Assembly: GCA_017403985.1 (NCBI GenBank)
Contig: JAFRDE010000018.1
Coordinates: 1 to 64,000 of the forward strand
Origin: Ruminococcus sp.
Lineage (GTDB): Bacteria > Bacillota > Clostridia > Oscillospirales > Acutalibacteraceae
DNA: 64,000 nt
Reading direction: 5' to 3'
Shown: positions 34,633 through 44,051 of the stretch, piece by piece
How the letters are laid out: every line of letters starts with the position of its first letter
Numbering within the stretch: position 1 is the first letter of the stretch
Program-made: the position numbers and the translations under genes
Notes under the pieces: generated by a model
The model's input: only the letters and a program-made list of their open reading frames with translations
Databases searched by the model: none
What the model was told of the DNA's origin: nothing

Positions 34633-35640
34633 TCAGTATCCCTGCGGGTTCTTCTTCTGCCAGTTCCAGCTGTCGCGGCACATCTCATCGATGCCGTACT
34701 TTGCCGTCCAGCCGAGTCCTTCCTTTGCCTTGGCGGGATCGGCGTAACATTCGGCGATGTCGCCGGGACGGCGGGGCTTGATGTCGTAGGGGATCTCGAT
34801 ATCGTTGACGCGCATGAAAGCATTGACGATATCCAGCACGCTGTAGCCGGTGCCGGTACCAAGGTTGAAGATCTCGGTGCCCTTATGCCGCGCGCCGTAT
34901 TTGATCGCTTTGACGTGACCCTTCGCCAGATCGACAACATGGATGTAGTCGCGCACGCCGGTGCCGTCATGGGTGGGATAATCGTTGCCGAATACGCCGA
35001 GGCGCGGGAGCTTGCCCACCGCGACCTGCGTGATATAGGGCATGAGGTTATTGGGGATGCCGTTGGGATTCTCGCCGATCAGACCGCTCTGATGCGCGCC
35101 GATGGGGGTGAAGTAGCGCAGCAGCACGACGGACAGGTTCTCGTCCGCGGTCGCCGCGTCGGTCAGGATACGCTCGCTCATATACTTTGTCCAGCCGTAG
35201 GGATTGGTACAGAAGGTCGGCATACCCTCCCTCAGCGGCACCTCCTCGGGAATACCGTAAACGGTCGCCGACGAGCTGAACACGATGATATTCACACCGC
35301 GCTCCTTCATCACTTCCAAGAGCGTCAGGGTGGTGTCGATATTGTTGCGGTAATAGCGTACGGGGATGGCACAGCTCTCCCCTACCGCTTTGAGTCCCGC
35401 GAAATGCACCACGGCGTCGAAGTTCTCCTTGGCGAACATCGCGTCTACGGCGGACTTATCAGCCACATCCAGCTCATACAGTACGGGACGCGTGCCGGTG
35501 ATGGTCTCAATGCGGTCGAGCACCTTGGGCGAGCTGTTGTCAAAATTGTCGGCGATGACGACCTCATAGCCCGCCTCGATCATTTCCACGGCGGTATGGC
35601 TGCCGATATATCCGGCGCCGCCGGTCAGTAATACTTTCAT
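34633..35640 (-). CDS. galE: UDP-glucose 4-epimerase
   Basis: Interconverts UDP-glucose and UDP-galactose. 335 residues of the extended SDR family: NAD motif GGAGYIGSH at the N-terminus, active-site Y148 and K152 in NPYGWTKYMSE, the Ser/Thr of FSSSATVYG, and the sugar-binding GVRDYIHVVDLA. Start ATG 35640. It lies downstream of a nucleotide-sugar dehydratase on the same strand and is not with galK/galT, which points to envelope sugar supply more than galactose catabolism. Confidence 0.95.
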   Translation of the reverse strand: MKVLLTGGAGYIGSHTAVEMIEAGYEVVIADNFDNSSPKVLDRIETITGTRPVLYELDVADKSAVDAMFAKENFDAVVHFAGLKAVGESCAIPVRYYRNNIDTTLTLLEVMKERGVNIIVFSSSATVYGIPEEVPLREGMPTFCTNPYGWTKYMSERILTDAATADENLSVVLLRYFTPIGAHQSGLIGENPNGIPNNLMPYITQVAVGKLPRLGVFGNDYPTHDGTGVRDYIHVVDLAKGHVKAIKYGARHKGTEIFNLGTGTGYSVLDIVNAFMRVNDIEIPYDIKPRRPGDIAECYADPAKAKEGLGWTAKYGIDEMCRDSWNWQKKNPQGY

Positions 35641-35654
35641 GTTATCCTCCTTAT

Positions 35655-35775
35655 TATTGGTGAATGACTAATGGTTAAAGGTGAATGGTTAATGGAGGGC
35701 TCCGCCCTCACCCGATTTTATATTTCTTTATATTTCAAAACACGAAGTGTTTCCCGACACCATTCACTATTCACC
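35655..35775. repeat. Complete arm-core element (CATTCAC type) between dehydratase and galE
   Basis: Left arm TTGGTGAATGACTAATGG and onward; core A GGAGGGCTCCGCCCTCACCC; core B AAAACACGAAGTGTTTCCCG; right arm CACCATTCACTATTCACC. Arms are complementary and of the same heptamer type. Confidence 0.7.
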
Positions 35776-35782
35776 GTGAACG

Positions 35783-37681
35783 TCAGTTCGCATTATGATG
35801 GAACGTATCCACCATTGCTTCCAGCTTTCTGACGGTCGCGTCGTTATCGTTGGTCTCGACGATCTCGTGCAGCTCGTCCAGCTCTTGATTCAGTTCGTCG
35901 GCGTCGATATCGAGCTGGTTACCGATGAATATCTTCTTATTGTCGGTCTTCTGCAGACCCTCTTCATCCATCAGCAGCTCTTCATAAAGCTTCTCACCGG
36001 GCCGCAGACCGGTAAATTTGATCTCCACATCACGGTAAGGCACCTTGCCGTACATGCGGATCAGGTTCTCGGCAAGGGTGGTGATCTTCACGGGATCGCC
36101 CATATCGAGAACGAATATCTCGCCGCCCTTGGCTATCGCGCCCGCCTCCAGCACCAGCGATACCGCTTCGGGAATGGTCATGAAGTAACGGATGATATCG
36201 GGATGGGTGACGGTCACGGGTCTGCCCGCCTCGATCTGGCGGCGGAACAGCGGGATGACAGAGCCGTTGGAGCCCAAAACGTTGCCGAAACGCGTGGTGA
36301 CGTATTCCGTCTTTCCGCCCTGCTGGCTCTTAAGCTGAACGATCATCTCACAGCAGCGCTTGGTCGCGCCCATGACGTTGGTGGGATTGACCGCCTTGTC
36401 GGTGGAGATCATCACGAACTTCTCCACCTCATATTTTTCGGCAAGGTTCACCATATTGAGCGTGCCGAAGATATTGTTCTTGACCGCCTCGGTCGGAGAG
36501 ACCTCCATCAGCGGCACGTGCTTATGCGCCGCCGCGTGGAACACGACCTGCGGACGGTACTCGTCAAAGATCCTGTCCATCTTGTCATAGTCGCGGACGG
36601 ACGCGATCAGCGTGACGAGATTGAGCTCGTCGCCGTAGTCGATATACAGCTCCTGCTGGATATCATAGGCGTTGTTCTCATAGATATCCACGATGATGAT
36701 CTGTTCGGGATGGTACTTGGCGATCTGGCGCACCAGCTCGGAGCCGATGGAGCCGCCGCCGCCGGTGACCATGCATACCTTGCCGTAGATAAAGTCGCGG
36801 ATCTTCTTTTTGTTGAACGTGATCGGCGGTCGTCCGAGCAGGTCTTCGATCTTGATATCCTTGACCTGCGACAGGATCTGGTGCGAATCATCGTCCTCAA
36901 ACAGCTGGCTCAGATACGGTACCGTCTTGATGCGGCAGCCGGACTCGGAACAGTAGCCCATGATGCGCTTGCGCTGTTCCTCGGAACAGGAAGGGATGGC
37001 GAAAATCACCAGTTCGATATTATACTGTCGGCAGATCAGCGGGATATCCTTGGTCTGTCCGACAACATCAATGCCCATTACCTTGGTATGGTACTTCGAC
37101 GGATCGTCGTCGACAAGGCATACGGGAAAAATCACGTTTGCAGGGTTGTTGGGATCGTTGTGAGCGTTGTTGATCTCCTGCAGGATCATGCGCGCTGCTT
37201 GTCCCGCGCCGACGATCAGCGTACGGTCAAGCTCCTCGTTTCTCTCTTCGCTGCCGGCGCGCATCAGTGAAAGAACGGTACTCCTGAGGATGATTCGGAA
37301 TAATACGATTGCGCCGACGCTCAAAACCGTATTCAGCGCCATAAATTCTACGGTCGGCGGCTTGCTCATGAAATTGGCAAAGAGATACGCCGTACCCAGT
37401 CCCAAAAAGACAGCCAGCGCGCAAAAAGCGATATCTTTCGCCCTTATATCGCGCCACGCCTTATTATATGCGCCGAGCACGTACAGAAAGAAAAAGCAGA
37501 ACAGTACGCTCATGCCGATAACCATCACAACGCGGATCGGCTGCAGCGCGATACCTATCGTATTCTGTTTGGTGGCAACGCCGTACCACGACAGCAGCAT
37601 ATTGCTGACCAGCGCCGTCAGCGCGACGATGATCGCGTCCGCCAGCATCAGGAAAAATTTTCGTACATTCATCTTCTTCAT
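35783..37681 (-). CDS. Membrane-bound nucleotide-sugar 4,6-dehydratase (CapD/PglF/WbpM type)
   Basis: About 632 residues. Four N-terminal membrane helices (about 1-135) lead into a first Rossmann fold (TLIVGAGQAARMIL) and a second, catalytic SDR domain (MVTGGGGSIGSELVRQ) with FHAAAHKHVPLME and the Thr-Asp-Lys triad plus Met in STDKAVNPTNVMGATKR. This family makes UDP-4-keto-6-deoxy-GlcNAc for capsule or glycoprotein sugars. An aminotransferase of the type that uses such ketosugars is encoded at 38307, across spoIIID. The start is uncertain: TTG 37687, ATG 37681 or ATG 37672, none with a strong Shine-Dalgarno. galE follows it downstream. Confidence 0.92.
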   Translation of the reverse strand: MKKMNVRKFFLMLADAIIVALTALVSNMLLSWYGVATKQNTIGIALQPIRVVMVIGMSVLFCFFFLYVLGAYNKAWRDIRAKDIAFCALAVFLGLGTAYLFANFMSKPPTVEFMALNTVLSVGAIVLFRIILRSTVLSLMRAGSEERNEELDRTLIVGAGQAARMILQEINNAHNDPNNPANVIFPVCLVDDDPSKYHTKVMGIDVVGQTKDIPLICRQYNIELVIFAIPSCSEEQRKRIMGYCSESGCRIKTVPYLSQLFEDDDSHQILSQVKDIKIEDLLGRPPITFNKKKIRDFIYGKVCMVTGGGGSIGSELVRQIAKYHPEQIIIVDIYENNAYDIQQELYIDYGDELNLVTLIASVRDYDKMDRIFDEYRPQVVFHAAAHKHVPLMEVSPTEAVKNNIFGTLNMVNLAEKYEVEKFVMISTDKAVNPTNVMGATKRCCEMIVQLKSQQGGKTEYVTTRFGNVLGSNGSVIPLFRRQIEAGRPVTVTHPDIIRYFMTIPEAVSLVLEAGAIAKGGEIFVLDMGDPVKITTLAENLIRMYGKVPYRDVEIKFTGLRPGEKLYEELLMDEEGLQKTDNKKIFIGNQLDIDADELNQELDELHEIVETNDNDATVRKLEAMVDTFHHNAN

Positions 37682-37804
37682 AATCAAAACCCATTTCCGA
37701 GAAACAAATCAAATTCTGCTTTACATAGTAAATCATGATAATTATATAACGACGCCGCCTCAAAGTCAATCTTTTTTCCTCATCCCATCGGATGCTTGCT
37801 CCCT

Positions 37805-37834
37805 GCATAATCCGGAGGCTCCGCCCATATATAT
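37805..37834 (+). promoter_or_regulatory. Possible sigma-E promoter of spoIIID
   Basis: GCATAAT (37805-37811) and CATATATA (from 37826) are separated by 14 bp, the same spacing as the candidate sigma-E boxes of sipL and spoIVA in this window. SpoIIID is sigma-E-dependent in Bacillus. Confidence 0.45.
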
Positions 37835-37866
37835 GAAGCGGAAAAGATGATTCAGGGAGGCATCCG

Positions 37867-38154
37867 ATGAAAGGAACAGTAGAAGAACGCGCCGTCAGGC
37901 TTGGAGAATACATGATCGAGCATCAATCGACCGTACGCGATACGGCGGCGGTCTTCGGGATCAGTAAAAGCACCGTTCATAAGGACGTGACCGCCGTCCT
38001 GCCGAAGCTGAACGCGGGATTGTACAAGGAAGTGCGCGAGCTGCTGGACGTCAACAAAGAAGAACGTCACCTGCGCGGAGGACAGGCGACAAAGCAGAAG
38101 TACGAACTTCAAAGGAAGCGAAAACAAAAGGAGAATGGTTTTGCCTTAACGTAA
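37867..38154 (+). CDS. spoIIID: Sporulation transcriptional regulator SpoIIID
   Basis: Mother-cell DNA-binding protein that activates and represses sigma-E genes and leads to sigma-K. 95 residues with the family helix-turn-helix RDTAAVFGISKSTVHKDVTAVLPKLN (about 22-47) and a basic C-terminal tail rich in Lys/Arg that contacts DNA. Start ATG 37867 behind GGGAGG. A sigma-E-like promoter lies just upstream. It is a single-gene unit in a region of envelope-sugar genes. Confidence 0.95.
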   Translation: MKGTVEERAVRLGEYMIEHQSTVRDTAAVFGISKSTVHKDVTAVLPKLNAGLYKEVRELLDVNKEERHLRGGQATKQKYELQRKRKQKENGFALT

Positions 38155-38167
38155 TGATGATCAATGT

Positions 38168-38228
38168 CATAGGAATCAGGTGCGGGCAGAGCCCGCCGTT
38201 CATTCCTAATTCCTCATTCCTAATTTTT
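38168..38228. repeat. Arm-core repeat fragment after spoIIID
   Basis: Core A CAGGTGCGGGCAGAGCCCGC followed by a CATTCCTAATTCCTCATTCC arm. The second arm and core B are absent. Confidence 0.6.
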
Positions 38229-38236
38229 AATTACTC

Positions 38237-38265
38237 TTTACAACCGTCGAAACAGGGTGTATAAT
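38237..38265 (+). promoter_or_regulatory. Promoter of the DegT aminotransferase gene
   Basis: TTTACA (38237-38242), 17-bp spacer, TATAAT (38260-38265), 41 bp before the ATG. Confidence 0.65.
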
Positions 38266-38306
38266 GTAAAATGTAATAATATGTTTAAGAAACAGGTGAA
38301 TAAAGC

Positions 38307-39518
38307 ATGATGAATATACCCTTCTCCCCTCCCGATATCTCTGAGGAAGAGATCGCGGAAGTCGTAGATACCCTGCGCTCCGGTTGGATCACCACCGGTC
38401 CCAAGACCAAGCTCTTTGAGCAGGAGATCGCCAAGATGTGCAACACCAAAAAGGCGGTTTGCCTGTCCAGCCAGACGGCATGCGCCGAAATGACCCTGCG
38501 CATCCTCGGCGTAGGACCGGGCGACGAGGTCATCGTCCCCGCCTACACCTACACGGCGAGCGCGTCCATCATCTACCACGTCGGCGCGACGCCCGTGATG
38601 ATCGACTGTAAGCAGGGCTCCTACGAGATGGATTACGACAAGGTCGAAGAAGCCATCACCCCCAAGACCAAGGTGATCATCCCTGTCGACCTCGCCGGCA
38701 TCGTGTGCGATTATGACCGCATCTTTGAGATCGTCGAGAAAAAGCGCCCGATCTTCAAGGCGTCGGAAAATCCCGTACAGCTCGCCTTGGGACGTATCAT
38801 CGTCATGGCTGACGCCGCTCACGCCTTCGGCGCGCAGTGGCACGGCAAGATGTGCGGTTCCATCGCCGACTTCACCAACTTCAGCTTCCACGCCGTCAAG
38901 AATATGACCACCGCCGAGGGCGGCGCCGCCACCTGGCGAGAGATCCCCGGCGTTGACAGTAATCTTCTTTATAAGAATTATATGCTGATGACCCTGCACG
39001 GTCAGACCAAGGACGCCTTCACCAAGGACAAGGGTACTTCATGGGAGTACGACGTCGTGAACACCCAGTACAAGTGCAACATGCCCGACGTGCTCGCCGC
39101 GATAGGACTCGCGCAGCTCAGACGGTATGAAACCATGCTCAGCCGCCGCCATCAGCTGATCGCCCGCTACAACAAGGCGTTTGAGAACCTCGACATTCAG
39201 GTGCTCGACCACAAGGGCGACGACCACCGCTCCAGCGGTCACCTGTACTTTGTACGCTTCTTAGGCAAGGACGCGGAGTTCCGCAACCGCTTCTATGACG
39301 AGATGAAAAAGCGCGGCGTAACCTGTAACGTCCACTTCAAGCCGCTTCCGATGATGACGGCGTACAAGCAGAAGGGCTTCGATATCATCGACTACCCCTA
39401 TGCCTATAATATGCACAAGAATCAGCTGACCCTGCCGATGAACTCCGTCCTGACGGATGAGGAAGCGCAGTACGTGATCGATACCTTCCTTGAAGTGTAC
39501 GCATTGATGAACAAATAA
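38307..39518 (+). CDS. DegT/DnrJ/EryC1/StrS family sugar aminotransferase
   Basis: PLP enzyme that aminates a keto sugar nucleotide. 403 residues; family signatures are SGWITTGPKTKLFEQEIA, VPAYTYTASASII, the DAAHAFGA cofactor loop and the PLP lysine K198 in SFHAVKNMTTAEGGA. By family and by the nearby dehydratase, the likely product is a UDP-4-amino-4,6-dideoxy sugar for capsule or surface glycans; the exact sugar cannot be read. Start ATG 38307 (a second ATG follows at once) with AGGTG upstream. It has its own promoter and a GC-rich hairpin (39522-39544) behind it. Confidence 0.88.
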   Translation: MMNIPFSPPDISEEEIAEVVDTLRSGWITTGPKTKLFEQEIAKMCNTKKAVCLSSQTACAEMTLRILGVGPGDEVIVPAYTYTASASIIYHVGATPVMIDCKQGSYEMDYDKVEEAITPKTKVIIPVDLAGIVCDYDRIFEIVEKKRPIFKASENPVQLALGRIIVMADAAHAFGAQWHGKMCGSIADFTNFSFHAVKNMTTAEGGAATWREIPGVDSNLLYKNYMLMTLHGQTKDAFTKDKGTSWEYDVVNTQYKCNMPDVLAAIGLAQLRRYETMLSRRHQLIARYNKAFENLDIQVLDHKGDDHRSSGHLYFVRFLGKDAEFRNRFYDEMKKRGVTCNVHFKPLPMMTAYKQKGFDIIDYPYAYNMHKNQLTLPMNSVLTDEEAQYVIDTFLEVYALMNK

Positions 39519-39521
39519 CTC

Positions 39522-39544
39522 CGGAGACCGCGCAAGCGGTCTCT
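39522..39544 (+). terminator. Hairpin after the DegT gene
   Basis: GGAGACCGC pairs with GCGGTCTC over GCAA, but only a weak T run follows, so it may be an attenuated terminator. A TATAAT box at 39634-39639, with a poor -35, precedes the response regulator. Confidence 0.5.
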
Positions 39545-39675
39545 TGATGTATTCTCTTGCATTTCGGGAGAGTCTTTCACCGACTTCTCACCATAAGTTT
39601 ATAAAATGTTCACTTTTTCGCAAATAAATGTACTATAATGTAAAAGAAGTATAACAGAAACCACGAGGTGATACC

Positions 39676-40365
39676 ATGAACAACCGTAAAATCATGATCG
39701 TAGACGACGATACCAACATCTGCGAGCTGCTGCGCCTGTACATTGAAAAGGAAGGCTACTCCACCGTCATCGCCAACGACGGCGAACAGGCGGTCGAGCT
39801 GTTCAACCGCGAGCAGCCCAACCTGATCCTGCTCGATATCATGCTGCCCAAGATGGACGGCTGGCAGGTATGCAGAGAGATACGCAAGACAAGCGACGTT
39901 CCCATCATCATGCTCACCGCCAAGGGCGAGGTATTCGACAAGATCCTCGGTCTGGAGCTGGGCGCGGACGATTATGTGGTCAAGCCCTTTGAAGCCAAAG
40001 AGGTCGTTGCGCGCATCCGCGCGGTCCTGCGCCGTACGGGCAGCTCCGACGAGGAAGCCGTCAAGGAAGTCCGCTGGGACAAGCTCGTCATCAACCTGAC
40101 CAACTACGAGCTGATCGTAGACGGCAAGCAGATCGACACCCCTCCCAAGGAGCTCGAGCTGCTGTACCACCTCGCCTCCAACCCCAACAAGGTCTTTACC
40201 CGCGACCAGCTGCTCGATCAGGTCTGGGGCTTTGAATACTACGGCGACAGCCGTACCGTAGACGTACACGTCAAACGTATCAGAGAGAAAATAGACGGCG
40301 TTTCCGACAAGTGGGAACTGCGCACCGTCTGGGGAGTTGGCTACAAGTTTGAAACAAAGGGTTAA
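39676..40365 (+). CDS. OmpR/PhoB-family response regulator
   Basis: 229 residues. The receiver domain has acidic residues 10-12 (VDDD), phospho-acceptor D54 in LLDIMLP, Thr of LTAKGE and Lys of VKPFE; the C-terminal winged helix has RTVDVHVKRIREKI and WGVGYKF. It has closest overall feel to WalR/PhoP-type regulators. Start ATG 39676 with GAGGTG. It overlaps the histidine kinase gene, so the pair is coupled. An HtrA-type protease gene follows the kinase, recalling the walRK-htrC neighbourhood, but the other walHIJ genes are missing, so I do not assign that name. Confidence 0.93.
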   Translation: MNNRKIMIVDDDTNICELLRLYIEKEGYSTVIANDGEQAVELFNREQPNLILLDIMLPKMDGWQVCREIRKTSDVPIIMLTAKGEVFDKILGLELGADDYVVKPFEAKEVVARIRAVLRRTGSSDEEAVKEVRWDKLVINLTNYELIVDGKQIDTPPKELELLYHLASNPNKVFTRDQLLDQVWGFEYYGDSRTVDVHVKRIREKIDGVSDKWELRTVWGVGYKFETKG

Positions 40366-41941
40366 TCAAACTCAGAAATCAACAAAACCGAATAGCAAAG
40401 GGAAAGCGCCGTATTTTCGCGTGCGGCGCTCCCTGTTTAAAAAATATCTGATCTTCGGCATCGTCATCCTGCTGACGAGCTTTATCGCGCTGAGCGTCAC
40501 GATGTACATCTTCGTCAACCGCTACTGGGAGGCGGAGAAAAAGACGTCGCTCATCGATAACGCCAAACGCGTGGCGGACGTCATCGAGTCGTCGTCGACC
40601 TATCTGCCCGCCGCGCATATGCTGATCATCGACAAGGATTCCCCCGTCGGACTGACGGTCGTCAATATGTCGGAGATCATCGACGCCGATATCATGGTCG
40701 TCGACAACACCGGCAAATGCGCCTACTGCTCCTCGGAGGAGTATGATTCCTTTGCCTCCGATCAGCTTCCGTCTTATGTTCTCGGCGCGACGGCTAAGGG
40801 CGAGTTCTTCGAATCCGGTACGCTGGACGGCTATTTCCCGAACGCAAGGTATACCGCGGGCGTTCCGATCGTCACGGATACGGACGACGGCGAAGTCATC
40901 GTCGCGTTCTGCTACGCTTCGACTCCCGCGACCTTCGTCTCCGGCTTACCGGTCACGTTTTTACAGATCTTCTTCACGGCGGCGGCGATCATGCTGATCA
41001 TCATCATCATCTTTGTCGCTTCCATGTCGTACAGTATGTCGAAACCGCTTAAACAGATGTCCAACGCGGCGAAGAAATTCGCCGTAGGCGACTTCTCCGT
41101 ACGCGTCAAGGTCACCTCCGACGATGAGATCGGCGAGCTGGCGACCGCGTTCAACTATATGGCGGACAGCCTCGCCTCCTCTGAGAGCATGCGCCGCTCC
41201 TTTATCTCGAACGTGTCGCATGAGCTGAAAACGCCAATGACGACCATCGCGGGCTTTATCGACGGCATGCTGGACGGCACCATCCCGCCCGAACGTCACG
41301 ATCATTATATGAAGATCGTTTCCACCGAGGTCAAGCGCCTGTCAAGGCTGGTCACCTCGATGCTCAGCCTGTCGCGCATCGACCGCGGCGAGCTGAAGGT
41401 CAACCGCCAGAAGTTCGACCTGTTCTCGCTGATCATCACCATCCTCGCCAGCTATGAGCAAAAGATCGTCGAGAGAAAGCTGCACATCACGGGGCTCGAG
41501 GACTTCCGCAGCATCACGGTCAACGCCGACCCCGATCTGATGTATCAGGTCATCTATAATCTGATCGAAAACGCGGTCAAGTTCACCGATGAGGGCGGCA
41601 CCATCCACTTCGGCGTGGAAGAGACCCGCTACGATATTTCCGTCATGATCACCAACACCGGTCCCGGCATCCCGCCCGAGGATATCCGCTATATCTTCGA
41701 CCGGTTCTATAAAACCGACAAGAGCCGCAGTATGGACAAGAAGGGCATGGGTCTGGGTCTGTTCATCGCCAAGACGATCATGCGCCTGCACGGAGGAGAT
41801 ATTTACGTCGAATCCCGCGTGAACGAGTTCACCACCTTCACAATCAGACTGCCGCGCACCGAAACCTACGCCGCTCCGTCGAACAGCGACAAAAAGAACA
41901 AATATGTTGAAACGACCGCCAGCAGCGAAACGGAAGAGTAG
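40337..41941 (+). CDS. Sensor histidine kinase
   Basis: About 534 residues. Membrane helices at about 36-58 and 212-235 flank an extracellular sensor region; a HAMP segment follows (SKPLKQMSNAAKKFAVGDF), then HisKA with H295 in SNVSHELKTPMTTIAGF, and HATPase with N box NLIENAVKF and G boxes GPGIPPE and GMGLGLFIAKTI. No PAS domain is visible. The start is a TTG at 40337 or 40349, both inside the response-regulator gene, with GGGGAG just upstream; no ATG is available. Likely role: signal transduction to the paired regulator, perhaps for envelope stress given the protease behind it. Confidence 0.92.
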   Translation: MATSLKQRVNQTQKSTKPNSKGKAPYFRVRRSLFKKYLIFGIVILLTSFIALSVTMYIFVNRYWEAEKKTSLIDNAKRVADVIESSSTYLPAAHMLIIDKDSPVGLTVVNMSEIIDADIMVVDNTGKCAYCSSEEYDSFASDQLPSYVLGATAKGEFFESGTLDGYFPNARYTAGVPIVTDTDDGEVIVAFCYASTPATFVSGLPVTFLQIFFTAAAIMLIIIIIFVASMSYSMSKPLKQMSNAAKKFAVGDFSVRVKVTSDDEIGELATAFNYMADSLASSESMRRSFISNVSHELKTPMTTIAGFIDGMLDGTIPPERHDHYMKIVSTEVKRLSRLVTSMLSLSRIDRGELKVNRQKFDLFSLIITILASYEQKIVERKLHITGLEDFRSITVNADPDLMYQVIYNLIENAVKFTDEGGTIHFGVEETRYDISVMITNTGPGIPPEDIRYIFDRFYKTDKSRSMDKKGMGLGLFIAKTIMRLHGGDIYVESRVNEFTTFTIRLPRTETYAAPSNSDKKNKYVETTASSETEE

Positions 41942-42035
41942 TTTGCAGCGGAAAGTTTTTAGTATGCAGTCAATATTATAAAAATGATATTTCATCAACA
42001 GTTGAAAATAACCAATCATCGGAAAGGTAAGGTAT

Positions 42036-43937
42036 ATGAAAATGGACGAATTCAATCCCGATAAAAAGCATCATCCCGAGGACGAGTACGAAACGCTGGA
42101 AACCCCGAAACCCGAACCTGAAAAAGTACAGCCGCAGAGCGCGCCCGCTCCTGCTCCCGCGCAAAAGCCTCAGGCAAATCCCGCGCAGCCTCCCGCAGCC
42201 CGCGCTATCCCGGTACAGCAGCCGGCTCAGCCGGTCCGACAGCCGATGCAGCGTCCCGCGCCGCCTATGGCGCAGCCGGTACAATATGCCGCTCCCGTGT
42301 ATCCGCAGCAGCAATATGTTCAGCCCGTTCAGCAGCCTGTCGCATATACACAGCCGGTACAGCGCCCCGTCGCTTACCCACAGCAGCCGGTTCAGAGACC
42401 TGTCGCTTACGCACAGCAGCCCGGCCAATATGCCGCTCCTGTTTATCCGCAGCAGCCATTCGCGCAGCCGATTCAACAAACTGTTCAGCAACCTATCCAA
42501 CAGCCTGTCCAGCAACCTATCCAACAGCCTGTTCAGCAGCCTGTCCAGCAGCCTGTTCAACAACCTGTTCAGCAGCCTGTTCAGCAGCCTGTCCAGCAAC
42601 CTGTAAAAAACGATCTTCCGCTCTCCCCCAATCCGTACACGCAAAGCTATACCAGACAGTCCCGAATGGCGCCCGCACAGCCGAAGCCGGCTACCCCGAC
42701 AGGCACCAAGGTCTTTATTATCATCCTGTGTGCTCTGCTCGCCGCGATGGTCATCGGATTCGTCGTGTATATCGCAGGAACAGCGAAAAACAAGGATCAG
42801 CCTAAGCCCACGCCCGACAACGGCAATCACTCTATCAAAGACGGCGGCGACAACGATGAAAACGACCCGTTCAGCGGCATCTTTAACAACAACAGTGTCG
42901 GCAGCTATGCCGAAGTTGAGGATGAAATCACCCTGAAGGCGGATAACGGCGACACCCAGAAGCGTACGGATGACAACAAAAACACCGTCGGAACGCCCGA
43001 TGAAGCCGCCAAGAACATCACCCTCGAGCCGCTTCCCAAGGATAAGGACGACGAGAAGTACACCACCCAGTACGCGTACGAGACCGTCAGCGACAGCGTC
43101 GTGACCGTCATCTGCTATGAGGATGAGATCACCGACGACGAGGACGATATCATCGCGCAGGGCTCCGGTACCATCATCTCCAAGGACGGCTATCTCGTCA
43201 CCAACGCTCACGTGATCGGCAACAGCCGCGCCTTTGCCATCAATATCGCGCTCAACAACGGCAAAAAGTATCCGGCAAAGGTTATCGGCTATGATACATG
43301 GACCGACCTCGCGGTACTGAAGATCGACGCCGAGGATCTCAAAGCAGTCACCTTCGGCGACTCTGAGCTGATCAACGTCGGCGACGACGTCATCGCCATC
43401 GGCTCCCCCGGCGGCGAAAAGTTCCAGAACTCGCTGACTAAAGGCATCGTTTCGGCGATTGACAGAGAGCTCTCCGTCAACAAATATGTCCGCTACATCC
43501 AGAGCGACGCCGCCATCAGCCCTGGCAGCTCGGGCGGTCCTCTGTGCAACATCTACGGTCAGGTCATCGGCATCACCACCGCCAAGACCGTCGCTACCTA
43601 CTATGAGAATATGAGTTTCTCCATCCCCTCCGCTACCGTGGAAGAGATCATCGGCGACCTGATGCACTACGGCTACGTCAAGGGCCGCACTCGCATCGGC
43701 ATCACAGGCACCGAAGTCAGCCTCGAAGAGATCTACTACAACAATACTCCCGCGGGCGTTCTCATCAGCGAAATCGACGAGAGCGGCTCCGTCGCCGGCT
43801 CCAAGATCAAAGAAGGCGATATCATCACCGAGCTGGATGGTAAGGAGATCACCTCTTTCCAGGATATCTACGACGTCCTCGCCGACCATAAAGAGGGCGA
43901 TAAAATCACCATCAAGGCGGAAAGACCGGAATCATAA
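42036..43937 (+). CDS. HtrA/DegP-type membrane serine protease with Gln/Pro-rich cytoplasmic tail
   Basis: 633 residues. Residues 1-224 are a Pro/Gln/Val-rich region with about 14 copies of QQPV/I near 140-190, predicted to stay in the cytoplasm because the only membrane helix is at about 225-248. The extracellular trypsin-like domain has the triad H392 (TNAHV), D424 (TDLAVL) and S499 (PGSSGGPL; the more usual form is GNSGGPL), and a C-terminal PDZ domain (GVLISEIDESGSVAGSKIKEGD) ends the protein. Role: degradation or folding control of envelope proteins under stress. It follows the two-component pair by 94 bp and may be its target. A strong terminator follows. Confidence 0.93.
   Translation: MKMDEFNPDKKHHPEDEYETLETPKPEPEKVQPQSAPAPAPAQKPQANPAQPPAARAIPVQQPAQPVRQPMQRPAPPMAQPVQYAAPVYPQQQYVQPVQQPVAYTQPVQRPVAYPQQPVQRPVAYAQQPGQYAAPVYPQQPFAQPIQQTVQQPIQQPVQQPIQQPVQQPVQQPVQQPVQQPVQQPVQQPVKNDLPLSPNPYTQSYTRQSRMAPAQPKPATPTGTKVFIIILCALLAAMVIGFVVYIAGTAKNKDQPKPTPDNGNHSIKDGGDNDENDPFSGIFNNNSVGSYAEVEDEITLKADNGDTQKRTDDNKNTVGTPDEAAKNITLEPLPKDKDDEKYTTQYAYETVSDSVVTVICYEDEITDDEDDIIAQGSGTIISKDGYLVTNAHVIGNSRAFAINIALNNGKKYPAKVIGYDTWTDLAVLKIDAEDLKAVTFGDSELINVGDDVIAIGSPGGEKFQNSLTKGIVSAIDRELSVNKYVRYIQSDAAISPGSSGGPLCNIYGQVIGITTAKTVATYYENMSFSIPSATVEEIIGDLMHYGYVKGRTRIGITGTEVSLEEIYYNNTPAGVLISEIDESGSVAGSKIKEGDIITELDGKEITSFQDIYDVLADHKEGDKITIKAERPES
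42460..42603 (+). repeat. 12-bp tandem array encoding QQPV/QQPI
   Basis: About a dozen CAGCAGCCTGTT-type units (CAACAGCCTGTC and similar variants) encode Gln-Gln-Pro-Val/Ile within the HtrA cytoplasmic tail. Reading frame and residues are kept while third bases vary. Confidence 0.8.
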
Positions 43938-43960
43938 TCCATTTGATACACACAGAAAAA

Positions 43961-43990
43961 AAGCGCTTCCAAGTACGGAAGCGCTTTTTT
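43961..43990. terminator. Bidirectional terminator between the HtrA gene and the sirtuin gene
   Basis: AAGCGCTTCC pairs with GGAAGCGCTT over AAGTAC, with six or more T on the plus side and six A (T on the minus strand) on the other side. Confidence 0.9.
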
Positions 43991-43995
43991 GAATT

Positions 43996-44051
43996 AATCC
44001 GTCACCGGTCACTGGTCACTTGTCACTGGTCACTTGTCACTGGTCACTAAT
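43996..44051. repeat. Heptamer-arm repeat, CACTGGT type
   Basis: About seven tandem copies of (T/C)CACTGGT with TCACTTG variants lie between the terminator and the sirtuin stop. No core or second arm is present. Confidence 0.65.

Noticed and set aside
43996..44051. Short regular repeats that could be taken for a CRISPR array (also 13797-13844 and 16328-16380)
   Set aside because: Units are 7-8 bp with no spacers, no cas genes are near, and the units are arms of the arm-core element.
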